The notes below the pieces were generated by a model. That model saw only the letters and a list, made by a program, of their open reading frames with translations, had not been told where the DNA came from and searched no databases. This document shows positions 33,629-41,970 of a stretch of 64,000 bases of DNA, in pieces (position 1 is the stretch's first letter; every line of letters starts with the position of its first letter). The position numbers and the translations under genes are program-made. This stretch comes from Paenibacillus_E allorhizoplanae (lineage in GTDB: Bacteria; Bacillota; Bacilli; Paenibacillales; NBRC-103111), in contig NZ_CAKMMW010000019.1 of assembly GCF_927798215.1 (NCBI RefSeq), positions 103,391 to 167,390 of the forward strand, written 5' to 3'.

Positions 33629-35062
33629 ATGCAGAGTAACACACCTTTATTATTGACTGATGAGCAAATGAGATCGTTTATTACGAATGGCTGCCTGATT
33701 CTCAAAACTGATTTTCCACGTGAATTCCATGAAAGTTTAGTAGAGCAATTGAACACGGTTTACACCGAAGAAGGCAATCCTGGGAACAATCTTTTACCTC
33801 GCATTCGAGAGCTGCGTAAAGTTTTCGATCATCCTGTTGTAACAGGTGCGTTAACGAGTGTACTGGGACCTAATTATATGATGCATGCGCATCGCCATGG
33901 ACATTTCAATGCTTCAAGCGTAGCTGGTGGTTGGCATAAAGATAGTTACTGGGGTTATAAAAGGATGCGTAATCATCATCCGCAATGGGCTATGATTATG
34001 TATTTCCCACAGGATACACCTGTGGAATTAGGCCCGACAGGCGTACTTCCAGGTACGCAAAACTATGAATCTCGAACTTTTGAAGGGAATGAACCAGAGG
34101 GTGAGGTTTTGGCGAGTGGGGATGCGGGAACTTTTGCACTGATTCATTATGATATTTGGCACCGCTCCACTCCGAATGTGTTGGGTCAGCCCCGTTATAT
34201 GTTGAAGTTTGAATTTATGCGTACTGAGCTGCCACTATCGCCAAGCTGGAACAACCAAGAGAGCGGGTGGCGTAAACCGGAGGCGTTACAACTGCCGATT
34301 GCGCAGCACGATCTGATGTGGGAAGAGACGTGGAATTGGCTTTCGGGACAAGTTGGCAGCATCGCGAATACAGTTAGTTCTGATTCGCAGCGGATCGCGG
34401 AATTGAGCGCGGGGTTGAGCAATTTTGAGCCCGAGGCCATTAATGCGGCTTACGAGCTTGCGGCAAGTGGTCAAAGTGGTGTAGACGCATTGCTTCAAGC
34501 CCTTCATAGCGAGAATAAAAATGTATCTCGACTTGCTGCATATGGCTTATCCGTTGCGGGAAGTGATGCTGTTAGCGGATTGGTTGCAGCATTGGCGGCA
34601 GTGGAGAATGAAGCTGCGGAAGCCAATACTGAGGAAATCATCGCGAATGCTGTGTTCGCGCTTGGTGAATCAAGAGGACTTGCAAGTGAGGCGGTACCTG
34701 CACTTGTTAACTTGATGCAGCATCCGTCGGAGACGATCCGCTGCGCTGTAGTTGATGCACTTGGTCTTATGGAAGCTGGCCACGATCAAGTGGTAGCGTG
34801 CTTAGGGAATGCGCTGCGGGATGAAAGCGCGCAGGTGCGGTTCATGTCCAGCTTGGCGCTGTCCCGACTAGGGGCAAGCGCAGAAGCAGCGATTCCACAA
34901 TTGGAAATCGCTCTGGACGATGAGAACCGCTACGTGCGTGCGCATGCGGCGGAATCCTTGCGCTATGTTGGCACGGAGCGTGCGAAAGACACACTCATTA
35001 AGTTCCTGCTTAACGCGCGTTGGTGTCCAACGACGACGGTGAAGAATGCGTTTTATCCGTAA
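33629..35062 (+). CDS. PhyH dioxygenase fused to HEAT repeats (PhyH protein 3)
   Basis: GGGAGGC fits ATG 33629, giving 477 residues. Residues 1-230 form a PhyH domain with His103/Asp105 in WHKDSYWG, His178 in IWHRSTPN and Arg189. Residues about 265-470 are 4-5 HEAT-like repeats (LLQALHSENKNVSRLAAYGLSVAG, LVNLMQHPSETIRCAVVDALG, LRDESAQVRFMSSLALSRLG, LDDENRYVRAHAAESLRYVG). PhyH proteins are normally 250-300 residues, so the HEAT part is an extra protein-binding surface. Substrate and partner are unknown. It is convergent with an AraC gene. Confidence 0.9.
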   Translation: MQSNTPLLLTDEQMRSFITNGCLILKTDFPREFHESLVEQLNTVYTEEGNPGNNLLPRIRELRKVFDHPVVTGALTSVLGPNYMMHAHRHGHFNASSVAGGWHKDSYWGYKRMRNHHPQWAMIMYFPQDTPVELGPTGVLPGTQNYESRTFEGNEPEGEVLASGDAGTFALIHYDIWHRSTPNVLGQPRYMLKFEFMRTELPLSPSWNNQESGWRKPEALQLPIAQHDLMWEETWNWLSGQVGSIANTVSSDSQRIAELSAGLSNFEPEAINAAYELAASGQSGVDALLQALHSENKNVSRLAAYGLSVAGSDAVSGLVAALAAVENEAAEANTEEIIANAVFALGESRGLASEAVPALVNLMQHPSETIRCAVVDALGLMEAGHDQVVACLGNALRDESAQVRFMSSLALSRLGASAEAAIPQLEIALDDENRYVRAHAAESLRYVGTERAKDTLIKFLLNARWCPTTTVKNAFYP

Positions 35063-35436
35063 GGTATTAACGAGAAGCAGCCCCCATCGATGTGATGGGG
35101 GCTGCTTTCATTTATGGGGAGGAGTGGTGCGCCTCCCACCACCTATAGATGGAAAACATACAGTTGATTTACTCGAAATTATCATTTTAAATGAAATAAA
35201 TGGAAAAAGTACAGCTAATCCAGGCATTTTCATCCGAAAAGGGGAAATCTCCCGAAAATAGATGGAGGTTGTCCATCTATTTCGCTTCTTAACTTGTTTT
35301 ACAAGAAATTAACTACCTAATATACAGTTAAATTTGGCGCGGCGGTGGTTGGGAGTAGGAGTAGGAGTAGGTGTGAGCGGCTGTTGTCTTGCTCTTATTC
35401 TTATTCTTACTCTTGCTCTCCAACCACATCCACAAC
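35063..35436. other. Intergenic region with terminator, palindrome and simple repeats
   Basis: After the terminator (35077-35107) there are two similar segments, ATGGAAAACATACAGTTGAT near 35150 and ATGGAAAAAGTACAGCTAAT near 35199, then a perfect stem AATAGATGGA / TCCATCTATT (35256-35283), and simple repeats GTAGGA and TCTTAT at 35355-35410. No gene is seen. Confidence 0.55.
35077..35107 (+). terminator. Terminator after the PhyH-HEAT gene
   Basis: GCAGCCCCCATC / GATGGGGGCTGC perfect stem with a GATGT loop and TTTC following. Confidence 0.75.
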
Positions 35437-36276
35437 TCACCGCGGTCGCAAATCACGGAACGCCGTTGGTTTAAATCCCGTTTGTTCCTTGAACATTCGG
35501 GAGAAATACGATAATTCCATGCCGAACGAATCGGCAATTTGAGAGACATTCAGCTCCGTCGTCAGGAGCAAATCTTTGGCTTTTTCCGAGCGCAGATGGT
35601 TCATATATTGGATCGGGGAGTACCCCGTGAATTGTTTGAACGCATTGATGAAATAATTCGGATGATAATGAGCAAGCTGGGAAAGCGTTTCAATCGAAAC
35701 CTGATCCGCCATATGCTGTTCCATGTAGCGCAGCACAACATTCATTTTCTCGTGGGTTGGGGTCGTAGCTAAATTCAGCTTTACGGAAGCATTGCCATCA
35801 ATGAAATCCGCGATGAGTTCATGGAGGATGCCTGTTACCCGAAATTCTGCTGATAAAGCATCACTTCGACGATGTGCAATCAACTTCTCGAACGTTTGCC
35901 CAAGCGCAAAAGAGTCCTTGACCACAATTGACGGGCTCGTGTGCAAAATCTGAAAGAGGTCCAAATCACCGATTTTCGCGGTAAAATGGCACCAATACTT
36001 GCCGAAGGTATCTTCACTAATTGTGCCATAGGCTTGGTCACTGCCCGCAGGAAGAAGGTAGAGCTCGCCAGGGCGCGGATTGTAGGTTTGATTGCCTATT
36101 TTAACAAAACCTTCGCCTTCCATAATAAAATACAGTCGATTGACAGGACACGCGGGGATCTCATCGTTCCAGCTTCGCGGTACTTTCGTATAAGCGGCAT
36201 ACTCGACATCAATTCTGGCTTTCGCCATATATTTCTTCCAAAAGGTACGCTGGCTCGCATTCATATCTGATTTCAT
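35437..36276 (-). CDS. AraC-family transcriptional regulator 3
   Basis: 279 residues: cupin-type sensor (LYFIMEGEGFVKIGNQTY, PGELYLLPAG) and double HTH (VSIETLSQLAHYHPNYFINAFKQFTG; VSQIADSFGMELSYFSRMFKEQTGFKPTAFR). ATG 36276 starts 4 bp after the stop of the TetR gene on the same strand, so they may be co-transcribed. It is convergent with the PhyH-HEAT gene, the third case of this pairing. Confidence 0.92.
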   Translation of the reverse strand: MKSDMNASQRTFWKKYMAKARIDVEYAAYTKVPRSWNDEIPACPVNRLYFIMEGEGFVKIGNQTYNPRPGELYLLPAGSDQAYGTISEDTFGKYWCHFTAKIGDLDLFQILHTSPSIVVKDSFALGQTFEKLIAHRRSDALSAEFRVTGILHELIADFIDGNASVKLNLATTPTHEKMNVVLRYMEQHMADQVSIETLSQLAHYHPNYFINAFKQFTGYSPIQYMNHLRSEKAKDLLLTTELNVSQIADSFGMELSYFSRMFKEQTGFKPTAFRDLRPR

Positions 36277-36280
36277 CGAT

Positions 36281-36931
36281 TTATATTCCTTTTACAAATA
36301 GTCGACATATGCCTTCAGTAAACTGCTGTTTCGTATAGCCAAGTACGTCTCTATGGTACGTGTACTGTTCTGGAAAAAGGGAAATGAGCAGCGTATTGAT
36401 CGTCAAGGTGACATCAATGTCCTCGATTTCGCCATTTTGAATGGCATACTGAATGAGTGGAGCAAGGATATTGTGAAGTCTGATAAAGAACGGCTTTTTG
36501 TGAATGCTGTAGTTGCGTTTGTCTGCATGCATGGATGAGATGACAGACAAAAGGGAGACATTCTCGTCGACGAAATCAATGACATCATGGATACAAGCGG
36601 ATAGCTGCGCTAGTCCTGATCCGACAGGATCAACTTTTGTGTACTTTTCCTCAAGCGTATCAATAAAACGTGTTGTTGTAGATTTGATCAAATCGCTGCA
36701 CACATCACCAATATGCGTATAGCGGCGGTATAAGGTTCCTTGGCCAACTCCGGATTCCTTCGCAATTTGATGCATCGTGACGGATTCTATATCATTTGTT
36801 TCTAAAAGCAAGCGAGCAGCAGAGAGGATGCGACGACGATACTCCGTATCGCGTTCTCCACGGCGATTGCTTGGTGGAATGGCTTCTTTTATAAGTTCAC
36901 AGGTTTCTTGATGATCATCTGGATGTGTCAT
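36281..36931 (-). CDS. TetR-family repressor of the divergent MFS exporter
   Basis: AGGAGG fits ATG 36931, giving 216 residues; a longer frame to 37081 would run through the operators and the divergent gene and is rejected. The N-terminal HTH is clear: RRRILSAARLLLETNDIESVTMHQIAKESGVGQGTLYRRYTH (about 28-70). The C-terminal part is the variable ligand-binding domain. It is divergent from a DHA2-type MFS exporter with two identical palindromes between them, the classic drug-responsive layout. Confidence 0.93.
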   Translation of the reverse strand: MTHPDDHQETCELIKEAIPPSNRRGERDTEYRRRILSAARLLLETNDIESVTMHQIAKESGVGQGTLYRRYTHIGDVCSDLIKSTTTRFIDTLEEKYTKVDPVGSGLAQLSACIHDVIDFVDENVSLLSVISSMHADKRNYSIHKKPFFIRLHNILAPLIQYAIQNGEIEDIDVTLTINTLLISLFPEQYTYHRDVLGYTKQQFTEGICRLFVKGI

Positions 36932-36975
36932 ATTTTCGTTCCTCCTGGTAGAGAGATCGTCCATGAAAAATTTAT

Positions 36976-37024
36976 TTGACTTTGCGGACAATTGTCCGTA
37001 ATATGAGGTAGCGGACAATTGTCC
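36976..37024 (+). promoter_or_regulatory. MFS promoter with two TetR-type operators
   Basis: TTGACT (36976-36981) and TAATAT (36999-37004) are 17 bp apart. The palindrome GGACAATTGTCC occurs at 36986-36997 (inside the spacer) and again at 37013-37024, 27 bp centre to centre, both preceded by GC. Occupation would block the exporter promoter and could also control the tetR gene. Confidence 0.82.
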
Positions 37025-37072
37025 CCTATATTGTAACACGTGAAGAGAGAGATTGTCTAAGGAGGAGTTAGG

Positions 37073-38572
37073 ATGAGTCAAACGGCTGTATCCGGTGGAA
37101 GTGAGCCGGAATTTAAGATTACGAGCATTCTGGTGCCGTTAATCGCCATTATCACAGGCATATTCATGGTTATCCTCGACACGACAGCAATGAACGTTGC
37201 ATTGTCGAAGTTAGTGGTTGACTTCAAAACTGATCTACCTACAATTCAATGGGCGGTAACAGGCTATATGCTGGCATCCGCTGCGGTAATTCCATTAGCG
37301 GGTTGGTTATCTGACCGTTTTGGAGCGAAAAATGTTTTCCTTACATCCGTATTTTTATTTACGATTGCTTCACTATTATGTGCGACGCCAAATACGGCTG
37401 AAATGTTGATCTTTTTCCGCATTCTGCAAGGCTTAGGCGGAGGCTTCGTGATGCCAGTCGCTATGGCGTATGTATACAGACTTAGTCCGCCTAACAAGAT
37501 TGGGCAAGTGATGGGTATGCTTGGCGTACCTATTTTATTAGCTCCAGCTATTGGGCCAATCTTATCAGGTTGGTTAGTGGAATACCATTCTTGGCACTGG
37601 ATTTTCCTCATTAATTTGCCTGTAGGTATTTTCAGCTTAATTTTCGGATTATGGAAATTACCTGTTGTAGCGCGTAAAAAAGTTGCCGGATTCGACCTGC
37701 CAGGGATGATCTTGGGTCCGATTGCTTTCGCTTCGCTATCTTATGGTATTTCACAAGGTGCTTCAGGGTGGACGTCTGATAAAGCGCTTGGCGGTATCAT
37801 CGTTGGTGCCGTTGCATTGATTGCCTTCGTCATCGTTGAGCTCAGAACGAAAATTCCATTGCTTGAGCTTCGCGTTTTCAAATCATTCGATTTTTCCTTT
37901 AGTATATTCATTCAATGGGTGATCCAATTCTGTATGTTTGGGGCGATTTTCCTTCTCCCGCAATTCCTACAGCAAGCCCGTGGTTACGGTGCATTCGATA
38001 CCGGTTTGACCCTGTTCCCACAGGCGATCGCGTCTGGACTTATGATGCCAATTGGCGGTTATTTATTTGATAGAATCGGTATTCGTTGGTTAGTTGTCAT
38101 CGGTCTTACCCTGGTGTCAGGGGCGATTTTCCAATATTCTCATTTGGATCTGAGCACACAAAGAACAGATCTCATTCTACCACTAGCGATGGCTGGGGCT
38201 GGTATGGGGCTCATGATGATGCCAATCAACTCCCATTTGATCAAAAAAGCTCCACAAGACCTCGTCAGCCGTGTTACTTCGTTGACAAGTGCGATGCAGC
38301 AAGTTATTAGCTCTTTCGGTGTTGCCATCGTCGTAACCATTCTGACTTCACGTGTGACAACGTTGATTACCGAGCAGAAGCTTCCTGTGAGTTCACCTGC
38401 AGATATGCAAAAGTCGATGCTATCCGTAGCTCCTGATGCATTCGGGTATACCTTCACATGTATGATGATTATCGCGATGTGCGGAGTTGTTCTTGGACTC
38501 TTCCTACGCCGCGGCAAGACTGAAGCACATCAAGAAACTAGAGCAGACGTTGCGTTAGAAGGAATGCACTAA
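37073..38572 (+). CDS. MFS multidrug exporter, DHA2 (EmrB/QacA) family
   Basis: 499 residues with about 14 membrane segments, as expected for DHA2 drug:H+ antiporters. The TM1 motif VILDTTAMNVALSKL, the loop 2-3 motif GWLSDRFGAKNVF and the TM5 motif C region GVPILLAPAIGPILSGWL are present. AAGGAGGAG precedes ATG 37073. It probably exports a hydrophobic toxic compound that is also the inducer of the divergent TetR. Confidence 0.94.
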   Translation: MSQTAVSGGSEPEFKITSILVPLIAIITGIFMVILDTTAMNVALSKLVVDFKTDLPTIQWAVTGYMLASAAVIPLAGWLSDRFGAKNVFLTSVFLFTIASLLCATPNTAEMLIFFRILQGLGGGFVMPVAMAYVYRLSPPNKIGQVMGMLGVPILLAPAIGPILSGWLVEYHSWHWIFLINLPVGIFSLIFGLWKLPVVARKKVAGFDLPGMILGPIAFASLSYGISQGASGWTSDKALGGIIVGAVALIAFVIVELRTKIPLLELRVFKSFDFSFSIFIQWVIQFCMFGAIFLLPQFLQQARGYGAFDTGLTLFPQAIASGLMMPIGGYLFDRIGIRWLVVIGLTLVSGAIFQYSHLDLSTQRTDLILPLAMAGAGMGLMMMPINSHLIKKAPQDLVSRVTSLTSAMQQVISSFGVAIVVTILTSRVTTLITEQKLPVSSPADMQKSMLSVAPDAFGYTFTCMMIIAMCGVVLGLFLRRGKTEAHQETRADVALEGMH

Positions 38573-38610
38573 GCTAGATTGATTGGATAGACTATCTATT
38601 TTAGATATCA

Positions 38611-38653
38611 AAACAGCCTGTAAGTAGATCCTCTACTTACAGGCTGTTTTTTA
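38611..38653 (+). terminator. Terminator after the MFS exporter gene
   Basis: Perfect stem AACAGCCTGTAAGTAGA / TCTACTTACAGGCTGTT with a TCC loop, followed by T. Confidence 0.92.
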
Positions 38654-38837
38654 TACCGTGGATTACTAGCTGCTGGTAAGCCCTTCCTTGGGAATTAATG
38701 GATGAACTATGGGGTTCTAGCCGTTGCAGGCGGACCTGCCAGGGCATATCTTATGAGCAAGGTTTTCGTATTCGATCCAGGTAGCGTGATCATGAAGTCC
38801 TTCAAAGAGAAAGGGTGTCTGAGTAAGGAGGCGTTAT

Positions 38838-39548
38838 ATGAAAGGGTGGAACGTGACCTTTGAGACGAAATGCTATGAAAATGATTGGCGTCACCTTCTT
38901 CAAACACCGAGACTGGAAGCTAATCTTCGCTACAATCGGCTTCAGTTCAAGGAATCAGTATTATATATCAATAACGTGAACGACCCGGAAGAGGTTAGCT
39001 TTTATGCCGACAAGCTGGTTCAAAGTGGCGTTCTCACTTCCTATACCGTCGTTGATCATTATGCAAGTGAGGCGCTGGACTTCTTTGCAATCGATAAGGA
39101 CAGCTTTAACGGAGGCTATTATTATTCCATTTCCGAGCTCGTCGCAATTTACTTGTGCAGAACAGATTATTTGCTCCATTTCTCCAGTGACTCGATCCTA
39201 GCAGGGCCGCTCGAATGGGTGGAGCCAGCGCTTCAGAATATGGAAGATGACCCCAGAATCAAGGTTGCAAATCCGACCTGGAACTTTAGCTACGAGTATG
39301 CGAAGCAGGAATCTGTAGAAGAGAATGATTGTTTTTATCTGGGGTATGGATTTTCGGATCAATGCTATCTGATTCGTACCGAGGATTTCCGAGCACGCAT
39401 CTACAATGAAAAACATCCGGCATCGCAAAGGTACCCAGCATACGGTGGTGAATTGTTCGAGAAACGGGTGGACTCATGGATGAGGAACCATCAATATTTA
39501 AGAATAACGTATAAACACGGCAGCTACATTCACCGTAATTTTACTTAA
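38838..39548 (+). CDS. Probable glycosyltransferase (unassigned GT-A-like), first gene of a GT operon
   Basis: 236 residues; AAGGAGGCG precedes ATG 38838. No exact family is recognised. FYADKLVQSGVLTSYTVVDHY and DYLLHFSSDSILAG read like a GT-A fold with a DxD-like SSDS segment, and the following FSDQCYLIRTEDFRARIY resembles the acceptor half of GT2 proteins. It lies 22 bp before a GT2 gene. Assignment is inferred from the layout and operon. Confidence 0.68.
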   Translation: MKGWNVTFETKCYENDWRHLLQTPRLEANLRYNRLQFKESVLYINNVNDPEEVSFYADKLVQSGVLTSYTVVDHYASEALDFFAIDKDSFNGGYYYSISELVAIYLCRTDYLLHFSSDSILAGPLEWVEPALQNMEDDPRIKVANPTWNFSYEYAKQESVEENDCFYLGYGFSDQCYLIRTEDFRARIYNEKHPASQRYPAYGGELFEKRVDSWMRNHQYLRITYKHGSYIHRNFT

Positions 39549-39570
39549 AACAAAGGGTGTGACAAGTGAA

Positions 39571-40146
39571 ATGAATATTACCTTATCCGTCCTGATTCCC
39601 TCTGTACCCGAACGTATGGATTTTTTATCGCGAATGATCCAAGAGTTATCTCAACAAACGCAAGGTAAGCCTGTAGAAATCCTCGTATTAATGGACAATA
39701 AAAAAAGCACCATAGGCGCAAAACGAAATTTGCTGCTCGAACAAGCAAAGGGCGATTATATCGTTTTTGTGGATGATGACGATCGTCTGGTACCCAATTA
39801 TGTGAGCACTTTGTTGTCACAAATCGAATCGACGCCAGATGCGGATTGCATCGTTTTTGACGTAGCCGTGTATTTCAACGGACAGTTTATCAAGCTGTGC
39901 AAATATGGCAATGAGTATTCAAACGGCCAAGATCAATTTTTCTACTATAGAAGGCCTAATCACCTTATGTGTTATGCCAAAAGAATTGCATCCAGTCATA
40001 AATTTAAGGATATAAGTGGCGGTGAAGATGATGAATGGGGCGGAAGAGTATCGGAAGATATTGTGAAACAAATAAGAATTCCAGCTATTTTATACCATTA
40101 TGATTGCGATCTTACCAAACCACCTAGCTGGTTCAATCTATCTTGA
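39571..40146 (+). CDS. Glycosyltransferase family 2 (short)
   Basis: About 191 residues from ATG 39571 (GTG 39559 is an alternative; neither has an ideal ribosome-binding site). GT2 N-terminal pattern LSVLIPSVPERMDFL, nucleotide-binding IGAKRNLLLEQAKGDYIVFVDDDDRL (DDD metal site near 70) and a C-terminal GGEDDEWGGRVSED region. It is shorter than typical GT2 proteins, so it is a minimal catalytic domain. Second gene of a four-gene operon. Confidence 0.82.
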   Translation: MNITLSVLIPSVPERMDFLSRMIQELSQQTQGKPVEILVLMDNKKSTIGAKRNLLLEQAKGDYIVFVDDDDRLVPNYVSTLLSQIESTPDADCIVFDVAVYFNGQFIKLCKYGNEYSNGQDQFFYYRRPNHLMCYAKRIASSHKFKDISGGEDDEWGGRVSEDIVKQIRIPAILYHYDCDLTKPPSWFNLS

Positions 40147-40161
40147 AAGATGTGATCCTAT

Positions 40162-40965
40162 ATGATTTGTTTTGCAATATTGGCACATGAGGACGAAAGT
40201 GTACTAACGGAGCAAATAAAAAATATTCGACATTACATTCCTAATGCCAGGATTGTCTTATACAACGGAGGGACGAATAAGGACTTCGGCAGTTGTCAAG
40301 GCATTCCCATTTGTCCGTACAGCAGACCCTTACAATACGGAAAATTAGGTAGATTTCTATATGATGTTATGAAATGGCTGGAAGAAACGAATATTGAATA
40401 CGACTACTTCATTAACCTGGACTCTGACGTGCTTTTTATCAAGCACGGTTTTGAGTCGTTCATCGAAGAGGTAATGGAAGGTTACGACTGTATGGGAGCT
40501 CATATGCAAATACAACATTCTGTACATGATAATCCGCAATTTTATCCCGGGGTTACGCTGTGGAACGAATGGCATCGCTGGCAGCCGTTCTTCCAGACAA
40601 ACTACTTTGTTCGCTATTTTAATCCCGCACAAGTTTATCGCCGTTCCATAGTTAGGAAAATACTGGATGAAACCGATTTTAATCAACTAGAGCAATTGTT
40701 GGCTGCAACGGATACTTTTGCAATGGAAGAAATGCTCTATGCAACACTCGCTATGAAATATGGAGGAAAGTGCGGGGAGTATCCTTGGAATTATGATGAA
40801 AGCCTGCAATACGTACGTACTGTAAAACCTATTTCTTTCGATGAAATGAAGGTGGCAAAAATAGCTCCTCATTATTATTGGATTCATCCGATTAAAGGAG
40901 AAAGCTTTACATTTATGAGCATGTTATCGAAACAAATGGATCATAAAAATAGATTCAATCAGTGA
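40162..40965 (+). CDS. Glycosyltransferase-like protein with DxD motif
   Basis: 267 residues, 15 bp after the previous gene. MICFAILAHEDESVLTEQI resembles the start of core-2/I-branching (GT14) type enzymes; a clear DxD is in YDYFINLDSDVLFI (near 92). A conserved-looking FAMEEMLYATLAMKYGG lies towards the C-terminus. It is probably a GT-A enzyme acting on the same glycan as its neighbours; the family is uncertain. Confidence 0.7.
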   Translation: MICFAILAHEDESVLTEQIKNIRHYIPNARIVLYNGGTNKDFGSCQGIPICPYSRPLQYGKLGRFLYDVMKWLEETNIEYDYFINLDSDVLFIKHGFESFIEEVMEGYDCMGAHMQIQHSVHDNPQFYPGVTLWNEWHRWQPFFQTNYFVRYFNPAQVYRRSIVRKILDETDFNQLEQLLAATDTFAMEEMLYATLAMKYGGKCGEYPWNYDESLQYVRTVKPISFDEMKVAKIAPHYYWIHPIKGESFTFMSMLSKQMDHKNRFNQ

Positions 40966-40977
40966 TGGAGGAATGAC

Positions 40978-41871
40978 ATGGAAAGTAAGCCGCTTGTCAG
41001 TATTCTGATCCCAGCTTATAACCGGCCTCATTATTTGAGATTAGCTCTAGAAAGTGCCATTCATCAAACCTATCCGAATATTGAAATTATCATTTGTGAT
41101 GATAGCACGGACATGGGCGTATGGGTTATGATGCAGCCTTATCTGGCACAATACCCGCATATCAAGTATGTTAAAAACGACACGGTGCTATTTGTGAAAA
41201 ATTGGAACAAGTGTTATGAACTATCCTCTGGTGAATATGTGAACTATTTAATGGATGATGATTTGTTCCACCCTGAGAAAATTGAACGAATGATGGCATG
41301 CTATCTAGAGATACCTGATGTCGCGCTAGTTACTTCTTACCGCCAATTGATCGATGGATCCGGGAACGAAAGATCTGCTGTATATGCAACACGAAGATTG
41401 TACAATGAGACGACGGTGTTGAACGGAATTGATTTTGGCAATGACATTTTGAGTGAGGGACATAATGTGATCGGAGAGCCGACTACTGTCCTTTTTCGAA
41501 AAAAAGATTTAAAAGAACCGTTCGGCATTCTTGGCGGCAGACAGTTTACGACCCTCAATGACTTGGCGACATGGCTATCGCTTCTTGTTCGGGGCAACGC
41601 CGTCTATTTACCTGAGCCCCTCAGTTATTTCCGCATTCATTTCGGACAAAATCAAAGCACTCTTGGCATATCTTCATTTGCAGATTGGAGTGAATTGACG
41701 ATAGGTGCAAGAGAGGCAGGTTTCTTACAGGACTCGGACCGGTACAAGGCTGCGCTTGAGTTACAACTGAATAGGTTAGCTGAAGATAAAGTGTTACCGT
41801 CTTTTTCGGAATATGTTCCGAAAATCAACGAACAGCAGAAAAAGATCGAAGCCATCATCTCCAATTTGTGA
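40978..41871 (+). CDS. Glycosyltransferase family 2
   Basis: 297 residues; GGAGG 7 bp before ATG 40978. GT2 hallmarks: VSILIPAYNRPHYLRLALESAIHQTYPNIEIIICDD and the metal site LMDDDLFHPEKIE. The C-terminal region includes LNDLATWLSLL, as in WcaA-type enzymes. Last gene of the operon 38838-41871; a bidirectional terminator follows. Confidence 0.9.
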   Translation: MESKPLVSILIPAYNRPHYLRLALESAIHQTYPNIEIIICDDSTDMGVWVMMQPYLAQYPHIKYVKNDTVLFVKNWNKCYELSSGEYVNYLMDDDLFHPEKIERMMACYLEIPDVALVTSYRQLIDGSGNERSAVYATRRLYNETTVLNGIDFGNDILSEGHNVIGEPTTVLFRKKDLKEPFGILGGRQFTTLNDLATWLSLLVRGNAVYLPEPLSYFRIHFGQNQSTLGISSFADWSELTIGAREAGFLQDSDRYKAALELQLNRLAEDKVLPSFSEYVPKINEQQKKIEAIISNL

Positions 41872-41900
41872 GGAGTTCTAATGCCAGATCATCTCATAAT

Positions 41901-41952
41901 AAAAAGCTGGTAGTTCAAACATTTTCTCATGTTTGAACTACCAGCTTTTTTG
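41901..41952. terminator. Bidirectional terminator between convergent genes
   Basis: AAAAAGCTGGTAGTTCAAAC and its complement form a perfect ~22-bp stem with a short loop, with A and T runs on both sides. Confidence 0.95.
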
Positions 41953-41970
41953 TAACATCATAAAATTTAA

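Noticed and set aside
36932..37081. Longer TetR start
   Set aside because: The extension would include both operators and overlap the MFS gene start; AGGAGG supports ATG 36931.
38702..38863. 53-codon frame starting MNYGVLAVAGG before the GT operon
   Set aside because: It reads somewhat like protein but has a weak ribosome-binding site and overlaps the well-supported start at 38838. Possibly a gene remnant; not enough to list.
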